A DNA stretch of 16,885 nt from Candidatus Sumerlaeota bacterium (GTDB taxonomy: Bacteria > Sumerlaeota > Sumerlaeia > JADFCT01), in contig JAPLSP010000303.1 in assembly GCA_026398575.1 (NCBI GenBank), positions 1 through 16,885 on the forward strand, in the 5' to 3' direction. Of the stretch, positions 1 to 7,361 are shown piece by piece. Position 1 is the first letter of the stretch; every line of letters begins with the position of its first letter. The position numbers and the translations under genes are program-made. The notes beneath the pieces were generated by a model. The model was given only the letters and a program-made list of their open reading frames with translations, did no database searches and was not told the DNA's origin.

Positions 1-80
1 AAGCTTGGCAAACTACCGGAGCCGAAATTCACCCACAGATTCTTTTAAGGAAACATAAAAATAGAGGAGTCAAAAAGCTC

Positions 81-2297
81 ATGTCCGCTTTCTCACGGAT
101 TCTGATGATCGGCATCTTTGCATTGACGCTCGCGAATGCGCGGGCCGCGGATTTTTATGTTGCCACGAATGGCAGCGACGCATGGTCCGGAAAAACGCCG
201 GAGCCTAACGCCGCAAAAACCGACGGCCCGTTCGCCACGCTTGAACGCGCGCGCGGCGCGATTCGCGATCAGAAGAAATCGGGTACGCTCAAGGACGCCG
301 TGACAGTCCACGTGCGCGCGGGCGTTTATGCGCTGCCCAAAGGGCTCAGATTCGAAGCGCAGGACTCAGGCACGGCGGCGGCGCCGGTTATCTGGCGCGG
401 CTATCGCAATGAGAAGCCAATCCTGATCGGCGGGCGCGTGATTGCCAATTTCACCCCTTACAAAGGCGAAATCCTGAAGGCCGATGTAGGCGCTCAGGGC
501 TTCAAGGGGGTTTACTTCCGCCAGCTGATCTTTGACGGCGCTCGCCAGCACCTGGCGCGCTATCCCAACTTCGATCCGCAGAATCCCTACGGCGGAGGTT
601 GGGCTTACGCGGATGGAAAATACATTCCCATGTATCAAGAGGTTCCCGGCGAAGATAAGCACTCCTTCACTTACAAAGAAACGGACTCTCGCGAATGGGC
701 GCGCCCGGATGAAATCGAGGTGTTCGTTTTCGCGCGCTATAATTGGTGGAACAATATCTGCCGCGTCAAGTCGGTGGATCGCCCGGCGCGCCGCGTGACG
801 CTGGCGCAAGACGCCTCCTACGCCATCCGCCCAACCGACCGCTACTATTTCCAGAACGCGCTCGAAGAACTCGATTCGCCTGGCGAATGGTATCTGGACC
901 GCCAAACCTCGACGCTCTATTTCTGGCCGCCCGCGCCGCTCGCTGGAAAATCAGTCATGGCGCCGGCCACGCGCACGATCCTCGAACTTGCCGCCGGCGC
1001 CGCGCACATCACGTTTCGCGGTTTCATCATCGAATGCGCTGAAGGAACCGCCGTCACGATGACCAACACATCCGATTGCCGCGTCGCCGGCTGCGTCATT
1101 CGCAACGTGGGCGATTATGGCGGCTCGGGCGTTTCGATCAACGGCGGCGCGCGCAACGGCGTCGCCGGCTGCGACATCCACGACACCGGCAGCAACGCCG
1201 TCAGCCTGAACGGCGGCGACCGCATCAAACTCGTTGCGGCGGAGAACTATGCCGACAACAACTACATGCATCACGTGGGCGTCTATTATAAACAAGGCGT
1301 CGGCGTCTCGCTCAGCGGATGCGGCAATCGCGCCACGCACAACCTGATTCACGATGCGCCCCGGTTTGGTATCCAGTTCAGCGGCAATAACTTCCTCATT
1401 GAATACAACCACATCCGCCACGTGGACCTTGAAACCGCGGATACCGGCGCCGTCTATACCGGCGGACGCGACTGGCTCGGATCGCGCGGGACGGTCATCC
1501 GATACAACTACTTCCATGATATCCTGGGCTACGGCTACGAGAACGGCAAATGGGTCTCGCCGCACTACGCCTGGGGTGTTTATCTCGACGACAACACGGG
1601 CGGCGTGGACGTGATCGGCAACATCGTGGCGCGGACGGTGCGGGGGCTGATTCACCTGCACAATGGCCGCGACAACCTCGTTGAAAACAACGTCTTCGTG
1701 GACGCCAAGATGCAGCAGATCGAATGCAGCGGCTGGACCAAGGATCACAAATACTGGGCGAACCATTTTCCAACGATGGTCAAAGGCTATGAGTCCGTCA
1801 TGAACGAGCCGGCCTGGCGCTCGATGCGCAACATGAACATCCATCCCAAAGACGCCGTTCTTCCCGACGGCAAGATCATGAGCGGCAACGTATTCCTGCA
1901 TAATATCGTCTGCTGCCGCGATCCGAAGGCGAAATACGTGAGCGTGCGCAACTTCCCCTTCGATCACAATCAATTCGATTCGAATCTCGTCTGGCACTAC
2001 GGACAGCCGGTTCTGACGGGGCAAAAATCCGCCGGGAAGGAAATCAAGACGCTGGACGAATGGAAGTCATGGCAGGCGCTCGGCATGGACCGCAACTCCA
2101 TCGTCGCCGATCCGCTCTTCGTGGACGCGGACAAAGACGACTACCGCCTGAAGCCCGATTCGCCCGCGTTCAAGCTGGGCTTCAAGCCAATTCCTGTGGA
2201 AAAAATCGGCCCCTACCAGGACGAGCTTCGCGCCTCATGGCCGATCATCGAAGTTGAGGGCGCGCGAGAAAAACCATTGGTGAGCGAAGCGCGATAG
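81..2297 (+). CDS. Exported right-handed parallel beta-helix protein, GH141-like
   Basis: The 738-residue product starts with a signal peptide (hydrophobic residues 7-19, likely cleavage after ARA at 20-22). The mature N-terminus has the FYVATNGSDAWSG and DGPFATLERAR motifs typical of GH141-like beta-helix glycosidases. Residues about 210-285 match the inserted domain of that family (FARYNWWN, GEWYLDRQTSTLYFWP). Residues about 305-560 are parallel beta-helix coils rich in Asn and Gly, with conserved-looking blocks DTGAVYTGGRDW (455-465) and GVYLDDNTGG (499-508). GAGGAG at 64-69 precedes the ATG by 11 bases and fixes the start. Known GH141 members include an alpha-L-fucosidase and a xylanase, so hydrolysis of a plant or algal polysaccharide outside the cytoplasm is likely, but the substrate cannot be read from sequence. 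It is followed by a large palindromic repeat and a PIG-L gene. Fold assignment is firm; enzyme activity is inferred. Confidence 0.85.
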   Translation: MSAFSRILMIGIFALTLANARAADFYVATNGSDAWSGKTPEPNAAKTDGPFATLERARGAIRDQKKSGTLKDAVTVHVRAGVYALPKGLRFEAQDSGTAAAPVIWRGYRNEKPILIGGRVIANFTPYKGEILKADVGAQGFKGVYFRQLIFDGARQHLARYPNFDPQNPYGGGWAYADGKYIPMYQEVPGEDKHSFTYKETDSREWARPDEIEVFVFARYNWWNNICRVKSVDRPARRVTLAQDASYAIRPTDRYYFQNALEELDSPGEWYLDRQTSTLYFWPPAPLAGKSVMAPATRTILELAAGAAHITFRGFIIECAEGTAVTMTNTSDCRVAGCVIRNVGDYGGSGVSINGGARNGVAGCDIHDTGSNAVSLNGGDRIKLVAAENYADNNYMHHVGVYYKQGVGVSLSGCGNRATHNLIHDAPRFGIQFSGNNFLIEYNHIRHVDLETADTGAVYTGGRDWLGSRGTVIRYNYFHDILGYGYENGKWVSPHYAWGVYLDDNTGGVDVIGNIVARTVRGLIHLHNGRDNLVENNVFVDAKMQQIECSGWTKDHKYWANHFPTMVKGYESVMNEPAWRSMRNMNIHPKDAVLPDGKIMSGNVFLHNIVCCRDPKAKYVSVRNFPFDHNQFDSNLVWHYGQPVLTGQKSAGKEIKTLDEWKSWQALGMDRNSIVADPLFVDADKDDYRLKPDSPAFKLGFKPIPVEKIGPYQDELRASWPIIEVEGAREKPLVSEAR

Positions 2298-2331
2298 CGA
2301 GCAGGATGATTGGGGAGTGTGAGGGAAATGT

Positions 2332-2472
2332 AATGCGGATACGCAAAGCGCCAGCATTTGGAGTGCGGTTGCTTGCTGCCGCTTTTGCTTCGCCAATCTT
2401 ATGAATAATCGTAGCAAAAGCGGCAGCAAGCAACCGCACTCCAAATGCTGGCGCTCTTCCTATCTGCATTAA
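2332..2472. repeat. Palindromic repeat element, copy 1 (perfect 43-bp inverted repeat)
   Basis: Arms at 2347-2389 and 2413-2455 are exact reverse complements over 43 bp, around a 23-base loop. The palindrome continues imperfectly outward (2332-2346 against 2456-2470, about 11 of 15 matching). No run of T follows either arm, so this is not a standard intrinsic terminator, although any transcript would form a very stable hairpin. The last 35 bases (2438-2472) match 31 of 35 with 5857-5891, which defines a repeat family. It fills the spacer between the beta-helix gene and the PIG-L gene. It has no ORF and behaves like a REP- or MITE-type non-coding element. Confidence 0.9.
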
Positions 2473-2541
2473 CGAACTTGTTGAAAGATATTCTGTGCAG
2501 CTCTATTGCCAATAACATCACCGAAGAGAAAGGCAACTTTC

Positions 2542-3369
2542 ATGAACAAACCTCGCGCCATGGCTATTGCCGCTCATCCGGATGACATTGAATTCATGAT
2601 GGGCGGAACGTTGTTGCTGTTGAAGGAGGCGGGATATGAAACCCATTATCTGAATATCGCCAACGGCTCGTGCGGCAGTCAGGTATATTCGGCGGCGCGG
2701 TTGCGGACGATCCGACGGCATGAAGCCCAGGCCGCCGCGCGCATTCTGGACGCGGTGTGGCATCCGAGTTTCACGGAGGATATGGAAATCTATTACGAGG
2801 ATCGTTTGCTGCGAAAGGTGGCGGCGGTGGTTCGCGAAGTGGATCCGACTATTCTGCTGACGCTGTCGCCGCAGGACTATATGGAGGACCACATGAACGC
2901 ATGCCGCGTGGCGGTGACGGCGGCCTTCGCGCGCAACTTGCCGAATTATCGCACCACCCCGCGGCGGCCGGCGACCAACCGCAACGTAACGCTTTATCAC
3001 GCCATGCCGGTGGGATTGTGCGATCCCTTGCGGCGGCGGGTGAGCCCGGGCGCCTACGTCAACATCACATCCGTCTTCAAAACCAAGATGTCCGCCCTGG
3101 CCGAACACCAGAGCCAGCAGGACTGGCTTCGTGAAACGCAAAAACTGAACCACTATCTGATAGCGATGCAGGACCAGGCGCGCGAACTGGGCAGGATGTC
3201 GCGGAAGTTCAAGTACGCCGAAGGCTGGCGGCGGCATTTGCACTTCGGCTATTGCGCGGAGACCGACGACCCCTTGCGCGACGCGCTCGGCAAAAACTAT
3301 CTCATCAATCGTAAATACGAAACCGAGCTCGAACGAGGAATCGCATATCCCTCCCATGATTCGCCATAA
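2542..3369 (+). CDS. PIG-L family (LmbE-like) deacetylase
   Basis: The 275-residue cytoplasmic protein has no signal peptide. The zinc site is visible: AHPDD at residues 11-15 (His12, Asp14, Asp15) and the third ligand, probably His117, in QDYMEDHMNAC. Family members remove N-acetyl groups from GlcNAc-containing molecules such as GlcNAc-PI, GlcNAc-inositol and diacetylchitobiose. I chose the ATG at 2542 because the AHPDD motif normally lies close to the N-terminus and a purine-rich GAAGAGAAAGG precedes it. An in-frame ATG at 2506 would add 12 residues that are not family-like. The NagB-like gene follows after 71 bases on the same strand, suggesting linked deacetylation and deamination or isomerisation of an amino sugar. 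The exact substrate is unknown. Confidence 0.9.
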   Translation: MNKPRAMAIAAHPDDIEFMMGGTLLLLKEAGYETHYLNIANGSCGSQVYSAARLRTIRRHEAQAAARILDAVWHPSFTEDMEIYYEDRLLRKVAAVVREVDPTILLTLSPQDYMEDHMNACRVAVTAAFARNLPNYRTTPRRPATNRNVTLYHAMPVGLCDPLRRRVSPGAYVNITSVFKTKMSALAEHQSQQDWLRETQKLNHYLIAMQDQARELGRMSRKFKYAEGWRRHLHFGYCAETDDPLRDALGKNYLINRKYETELERGIAYPSHDSP

Positions 3370-3374
3370 CCCTA

Positions 3375-3419
3375 AAATAGTCCTGTCCTAAATAGTTCTG
3401 TCCCAAATGATCCTGACTA
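3375..3419 (+). repeat. Three tandem 15-bp imperfect repeats
   Basis: Three units of 15 bp (3375-3389, 3390-3404, 3405-3419) follow the pattern AAATAGTCCTGTCCT with a few substitutions each. They fill most of the 71-base gap between the PIG-L and NagB-like genes and stop just before the ribosome-binding site of the latter. A fourth related unit lies just past the end of the NagB-like gene. Confidence 0.75.
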
Positions 3420-3440
3420 TTTCTGAACAAGGAGCACACC

Positions 3441-4379
3441 ATGCCCCGAAAATTCAGCTCCATCGCCCCCGACTGGTGGGACTACACCACACTCGATTCC
3501 AGCCTGGTCGAGGCCGTCGCGCGCCTTACTCCTCGCGACATCGAACGCCTGTCGCGTCCGGGATTCAGAGTCGTCATGTATGACACGCTCGAAGACTTCT
3601 ACCTCGCCGAGGCGCTCGAATACATCGAGGCATGGAGGCAAAGCACTGACGATAATCCCGTCGGCTTATGCGGCCCGATCGGACCGACCGAGCAACTGCC
3701 ACTGGTCGCGCGCCTGGTCAACGCCCTCGATCTTGACATCCGCTCCGCGCATTTCTGGGGGATGGACGAATGGTTCGACGCCGCGACCGGCCGCGAAACT
3801 CCCCCGACGCATCCGCTGTCGTTCGAGCGCGCCGACCGCGAACTGTGCTTCAACCGGATTAATCGCAAACTCCGCATGTCCGACGCGCATCTGCATTTCC
3901 CCAAAGCCGACACCGCTCCCTATCGCAAAAGCTGGGACTGCGGCGTTCGCTGCGCCGTGATGCAGGGCGGACAAGGCGACGTGAAACACTGGGCGTTCAA
4001 CGATCCCTTTCCGCGCAAGGGGCGGTATCGCAATTCCCCGCCCTCGCCCGAAGAGTTTCGCCAGCTGCCGACGCGCGTAGTGAAACTGCACCCGCTCACC
4101 ATCGCGCAAAACGCCCGCACCAGCGGCGGCGGCAACATCTCGATGGTCCCCACGATGGCCATCAGCGTCGGCCCGCTCGAAACGTGGAAAGCCGACAAGG
4201 TCTCGATCTGGCACGCCGGCCATCACGACAATCCCTTCGGCCAGCGCCTGACCGCCTATATGATCTCCAAGCGCGTCGTTGACACCGCCGTGCCAATGTC
4301 CCTCCTGGCCGATCACCCCAACGTCCAGTTCAACTACTACCGCGGCGGCATAGGGGCTTGCGCGGTGGAGATGCATTGA
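3441..4379 (+). CDS. NagB/6-phosphogluconolactonase-superfamily protein with altered catalytic loop
   Basis: The 312-residue protein resembles glucosamine-6-phosphate deaminase/isomerases. [19 protein letters not shown] (75-93) corresponds to the phosphate-binding PTGxTP loop. FWGMDEWF (105-112) corresponds to the strand carrying the E. coli NagB Asp72. [14 protein letters not shown] (176-189) corresponds to the GGIGxDGHIAFNEP catalytic loop. In that loop His183 is kept, but the position of the catalytic Asp141 is Val181, with an Asp one residue earlier (Asp180), and Glu148 becomes Asp188. AAGGAG (3429-3434) precedes the ATG. The upstream neighbour is a PIG-L deacetylase, so a role in amino-sugar catabolism is plausible. 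The altered loop means ordinary NagB chemistry should not be assumed, and isomerisation without deamination or a different sugar phosphate are alternatives. Confidence 0.78.
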   Translation: MPRKFSSIAPDWWDYTTLDSSLVEAVARLTPRDIERLSRPGFRVVMYDTLEDFYLAEALEYIEAWRQSTDDNPVGLCGPIGPTEQLPLVARLVNALDLDIRSAHFWGMDEWFDAATGRETPPTHPLSFERADRELCFNRINRKLRMSDAHLHFPKADTAPYRKSWDCGVRCAVMQGGQGDVKHWAFNDPFPRKGRYRNSPPSPEEFRQLPTRVVKLHPLTIAQNARTSGGGNISMVPTMAISVGPLETWKADKVSIWHAGHHDNPFGQRLTAYMISKRVVDTAVPMSLLADHPNVQFNYYRGGIGACAVEMH

Positions 4380-4399
4380 GATTTAGGCGTTCGATTATA

Positions 4400-4414
4400 A
4401 AATAATCCTGTCAT
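4400..4414 (+). repeat. Isolated copy of the 15-bp repeat
   Basis: AAATAATCCTGTCAT matches the 15-bp unit found three times at 3375-3419, in the same orientation. It lies 20 bases after the stop of the NagB-like gene, so the repeat brackets that gene. Confidence 0.55.
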
Positions 4415-4449
4415 CGGTATCGGCAAACAGGAAAGGCGAACGGACGCGC

Positions 4450-4845
4450 ATGGAAGAGAGTCATTCGGTCCTTGTTCATTTGGAGCGCCAAAGAGAAATG
4501 GCCGCGCTGCAATTCTGCATTAATCTGCTGAGCCAACGGGAGGAGAGCGATCCCAACTGCTCGTGGCTGTGGACATCAAAAAAGAAAGTGGCAATTTTCT
4601 GCTTGCGGTCATTGCATCTCGCAACCGATACGCAAGATACGCGCGACGATTATGAACTGGCATCCGAAGAAAAGGAACTCATCCTCCGCGCTCATCCGCT
4701 GCTTCAGATGGACAGGATTCCGCCTGCGAAAGAGTCAGGCCATGAACATGCGGAATGGGTGGAAGAGATTAGGCGGAAAGTGCTTGCCTTTGCGGAGGCG
4801 TTCGCCGCCCACGGGCGTCTAGCGAGCCGCCTTACGCACTCATAG
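4450..4845 (+). CDS. Hypothetical protein, 131 residues
   Basis: I do not recognise a family. The product is charged and probably helical, with no signal peptide or membrane segment. Visible features are a central SWLWTSKKKVAIFCLRSLHLA stretch split by basic residues, and an acidic to amphipathic C-terminal half (EHAEWVEEIRRKVLAFAEAF). The start at 4450 follows a weak GGAAAGGCGA about 12 bases upstream. It lies 70 bases after the NagB-like gene and 110 bases before the DUF2442 gene on the same strand. No overlapping ORF in this interval looks better. Moderate confidence that it is a real gene; function unknown. Confidence 0.55.
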   Translation: MEESHSVLVHLERQREMAALQFCINLLSQREESDPNCSWLWTSKKKVAIFCLRSLHLATDTQDTRDDYELASEEKELILRAHPLLQMDRIPPAKESGHEHAEWVEEIRRKVLAFAEAFAAHGRLASRLTHS

Positions 4846-4955
4846 ATTAATAACTTGCGTACCGTTGCGTTTCATGAGTAGAGTTATTCGGAATTGTGAA
4901 TGGCGCGAGGAAGGAAAACGCGATTGTTTTTCAAACAGGAGGCGCGTGAGCTGCG

Positions 4956-5228
4956 ATGTTCAAGATCATTCAGGTAAAACCGCTGCCTCAATATCGGCTT
5001 TGGTTGAAGTATGACGATGGAACGGAAGGGATTGCAGACCTTTCGGATCTGGCAGGGGATGGCGTATTTTCGATTTGGGATGATCAAGAGGTATTCAATA
5101 GCGTCAAGATCGGCGATATGGGCGAGCTGCAATGGGGCGAAGAGGTGGATTTATGTCCGGATGCATTATATCTGCGAATCACAGGAAAAGAACCGGAAGA
5201 CGTGTTTCCCGCGGCGACAGAGCGTTGA
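4956..5228 (+). CDS. DUF2442 domain-containing protein
   Basis: The 90-residue protein matches the DUF2442 pattern along its whole length. The pieces are an N-terminal strand pair (VKPLPQYRLWLKYDDGTEG), the DLSDLAGDGVF segment with a following DDQEVFNSVKI, and the C-terminal ELQWGEEVDLCPDALYLRI. AGGAGG at 4937-4942 supports the start, although its 13-base spacing is long. DUF2442 proteins often sit beside a DUF4160 protein in presumed toxin-antitoxin-like pairs. No DUF4160 gene is visible in the 110 bases upstream, so this looks like a solitary copy. The gene converges on the broken TIGR03067-like gene 13 bases downstream. Function is unknown beyond the family name. Confidence 0.85.
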   Translation: MFKIIQVKPLPQYRLWLKYDDGTEGIADLSDLAGDGVFSIWDDQEVFNSVKIGDMGELQWGEEVDLCPDALYLRITGKEPEDVFPAATER

Positions 5229-5241
5229 TAACCCCATAGCG

Positions 5242-5685
5242 CTATTTCACCCGCTTGACGATGACCAGGAACGCCTTGTCTTTTGTCTCGAATTCCGTTG
5301 GACGGTCTTAATTGCGGACGCACCATTTCAGCGTGTCGCCTTCGAGGGAATAGATTCCGAGCCATTCGTCCTTGTTGTTGTTTCCGCGCGGCTTGGTGGC
5401 GTCCAGGATTTTGGGGGATTTTTCGGGCGAGATGACATAGGTTCCGACCCCGTGTTCGATCACGTCTTTGTTTTGGTACTGCGTGCCTTTCATCGTTTGG
5501 GTTGTGATCGTCAACTCGATGTTGACGGGGCCGCGATTGGGATTTTCGCCCTTGCCTTCGACGACGAATCCCTTCCATGTCCCAACCAGTTTTTGGCGTT
5601 CGGCGTTTTGCGCGTCATCCGCCGCGCGCGCCGTGCCGCACAAAAGAATAACGGTGGCGGCCATCATGAATGGGATGTTTCGCAT
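5242..5685 (-). pseudogene. TIGR03067-like exported protein interrupted by an in-frame TAA
   Basis: From the ATG at 5685 (AGGAG at 5695-5699, 9 bases upstream) the frame encodes a signal peptide (residues 1-21, ending TARA) and a TIGR03067-type domain beginning KLVGTWKGFVVEGKG. The frame reaches GIYSLEGDTLKWCVRN and stops at TAA (5308-5310) after 125 residues. Translation of the same frame beyond the stop gives 21 more codons, DRPTEFETKDKAFLVIVKRV plus a final K, then TAG at 5242-5244. This is the normal C-terminal end of the family. Only one codon separates the visible frame from a full-length 147-residue protein. The gene may be a recent pseudogene, a sequencing error or a readthrough case. 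Family function is unknown; it is frequent in Planctomycetes and relatives. Confidence 0.85.
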
Positions 5686-5748
5686 GGGCATTGGCTCCTT
5701 TGAAATACTGTCCCTTACGCTCATTCGCGCAGACAACATGAATAGAAC

Positions 5749-5891
5749 ACGGATATGACGGATGTCGCGGATCACCACAGATCGCAAAGTGGCTTGCCGC
5801 CTTCTTTTTTGCGCCAAGGCTATTGAAACGCCACAAAGAAGGCGGCAAGCCGCCTTACTCCAAAAGCTGGCGCCCTTCTTATCCGCATTAA
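5749..5891. repeat. Palindromic repeat element, copy 2 (17-bp inverted repeat, shared end module)
   Basis: A perfect 17-bp inverted repeat (5791-5807 and 5835-5851, core GGCTTGCCGCC) encloses a 27-base loop. To its right, 5857-5891 matches the end of the element at 2438-2472 in 31 of 35 positions. To its left, 5749-5784 is a degenerate 9-bp tandem repeat (units like ACGGATATG). It fills the spacer between the HisG-like gene and the TIGR03067-like gene, both on the minus strand, and has no coding capacity. Confidence 0.8.
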
Positions 5892-5917
5892 ATTTCCTCC
5901 TATGGCAAAAAACAAAA

Positions 5918-6967
5918 TCACAATCCGGCGCAACTAATGCCGGGAATCGCCGAGGTCAGGGGCATGGTGTTGATGCTGCGGGCGCCGAGGCGGGCCAGTT
6001 CGTAACGGGCGCGCGCGATCGGGATGTTGGGATCGGCGGTCAGCATCTGGATGCTGTATTGTATGAATTTTTCGCCCTCGGTTTTGGAGGGCTCGTCGGC
6101 GAAGAGGTGATTGTCCTGCAGGTACTTCTCGATGGCGGCGGCGCAGTCGCGGGGCGCGTCGAAGACGACCATGACTTTGTCTTCGGCGTTGAGAGCGCCA
6201 AACAAGTTGAGCAGGAACATGCGCGCCAGTTCGAGTTTCTCGGGATTCTTGCGCAAATTCTTATTGATATACACCGCCGCTTCGGAAGTCATCACCGTCT
6301 CGAGGATTTTCAGGCCGTAGCTGCGGATGGCGCTTCCCGATTGGGTGATCTCGAGGGCTAGGTCCGCGCCGCCGTTCTTGAGTTTGGCCTCCGTTTTTCC
6401 CCACGTCTCATAGATCAGAATGCCCCGCTGGATGCGCGGCGGCGTGCGATATTTCTGAACCGAGTAAGCGGCGAATTGATCGCCCAATCCGGCCGCGGCG
6501 ACATTGTCACGCGCCCATTTGAGCGCCAAGTAAGGCATTTCGGTGACGATGGTGATCAAGTCGCTCTTGGCCGTGATGCGCTTGAGCGCCTCGGGCGTGG
6601 ATTTGTCGGCGGGATCGCCGCTGATGCCGACGATGCTGACGGCGCCGCGCCCGAGCGGCATCACCCGCTCCAAGTCGTAGGTCTGGCCGTAAACCATTTC
6701 CATTTCAAGCCGGCGTTCGCGCACCCAGTCGTCTCCCGTGATGGCCAAGTCCAGTTCGCCCGATTCCAGCTGGGCGCCAAACTCCTGCGGCCGGCCATCC
6801 CAGCCAAAAAGGAAATTGACGGTGGTGAACCGGGTCGGGCCGCCTTGATCATAGCCTTTGGTGTCGAATCCGGCGGCGCGCAGCAAAGCATTCATGCTGC
6901 CGCCGCGCGTGGGATCCGCCAGCGAACCGGCAGGCATTCCGATGATGAGTTGGGTGGATGCGTTCAT
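5918..6967 (-). CDS. hisG: Divergent ATP phosphoribosyltransferase (HisG-like)
   Basis: The 349-residue protein has the HisG catalytic layout. GELDLAITGDDWVRE (70-84) corresponds to the family's GxxDxGITGxDxxxE. ADLALEITQSGSAIRSYGLK (201-220) corresponds to the PRPP-binding region (family VDxVETGxTLxxNGL), followed by SEAAVYIN. A C-terminal region ending ELARLGARSINTMPL resembles the regulatory HisG_C fold, so this would be a long-form enzyme catalysing the first step of histidine synthesis (ATP plus PRPP). Departures are clear: the N-terminal PKGRL is PAGSL with an inserted ADPTRGGS, and the TGxT loop is SGSA. AAAGGAG lies 10 bases before the ATG at 6967. No other his gene is near. HisG superfamily is likely; the true ATP-PRT reaction is less certain. 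Confidence 0.72.
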   Translation of the reverse strand: MNASTQLIIGMPAGSLADPTRGGSMNALLRAAGFDTKGYDQGGPTRFTTVNFLFGWDGRPQEFGAQLESGELDLAITGDDWVRERRLEMEMVYGQTYDLERVMPLGRGAVSIVGISGDPADKSTPEALKRITAKSDLITIVTEMPYLALKWARDNVAAAGLGDQFAAYSVQKYRTPPRIQRGILIYETWGKTEAKLKNGGADLALEITQSGSAIRSYGLKILETVMTSEAAVYINKNLRKNPEKLELARMFLLNLFGALNAEDKVMVVFDAPRDCAAAIEKYLQDNHLFADEPSKTEGEKFIQYSIQMLTADPNIPIARARYELARLGARSINTMPLTSAIPGISCAGL

Positions 6968-7361
6968 GGGGGCGCTACTCCTTTAAAGTTTCAGATTAAA
7001 TGTTCTCTGCATTGGGCGTAGATCTTTTGGGATGCAGCCTCGGCCACCTTATGGCATTGTTATCAATGTAAAATGTAAAATGTAAAATGAGAAATGAGAA
7101 ATTGAAAATGAGACCGCGCGCGGCAGGCAACTGATGCAGGGCTGCGTAATCCTGTTGCCGGGATGGGTTGTTATTTTACATTTCTCATTTCTCATTTTTC
7201 ATTTTACATTTGGTTGCGGCTTGCCGCGCTAAGATCAGGAATGATGTTGCCCGCTTCGCCCATTGGCTGGCAATGCAAAAAGTGGCGCCTTTGAAGCTTG
7301 AGATAGAGCCGCGGCTTGATGCATATTCGTCAGCGGCGCGCAAGGTGGAGGCGATATCTGT
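6968..7361. other. Divergent intergenic region between hisG-like and ribF
   Basis: This 394-base spacer separates the start of the minus-strand HisG-like gene from the start of plus-strand ribF. I see the HisG-like ribosome-binding site at its left edge, the two inverted arrays of 7-bp repeats in the middle (7065-7211), and the ribF ribosome-binding site GGTGGAGG at 7344-7351. I find no convincing paired -35/-10 boxes and no FMN riboswitch core upstream of ribF. The short ORFs across 7168-7392 are not protein-like. Confidence 0.6.
7065..7211. repeat. Two inverted arrays of 7-bp repeats
   Basis: The left array (7065-7112) is about six tandem heptamers of the form AAAATGT, AAAATGA or GAAATGA. 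The right array (7173-7211) is the same family in opposite orientation (TTTACATTTCTCATT and similar). The arms pair imperfectly around a 60-base GC-rich centre. The AT-rich arms stand out sharply from the surrounding GC-rich DNA. It resembles the short tandemly repeated heptamers known from some other bacterial genomes. It has no coding capacity. Confidence 0.8.

Noticed and set aside
1..6. HindIII site at the first base as a sign of a cloned insert
   Set aside because: One restriction site at a window edge can be chance and says nothing about biology.
951..2024. Long minus-strand open frame (357 codons) opposite the beta-helix gene
   Set aside because: The translation is rich in Val, Ala, His and Asp repeats typical of the antisense of a GC-rich gene, and the opposite strand encodes a clear conserved protein.
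2347..2455. Intrinsic transcription terminator
   Set aside because: The arms are 43 bp with a 23-base loop and no T run on either side, and the end module recurs elsewhere; a repeat element explains it better.
3375..3419. CRISPR-like array
   Set aside because: The repeats are 15 bp, directly tandem without spacers, and no cas gene is present.
4846..4955. DUF4160 partner gene or short ORF from 4874 upstream of the DUF2442 gene
   Set aside because: The short frames in this interval do not resemble DUF4160 and have no suitable ribosome-binding site.
7213..7361. FMN riboswitch upstream of ribF
   Set aside because: I could not find the conserved RFN core segments in this stretch.
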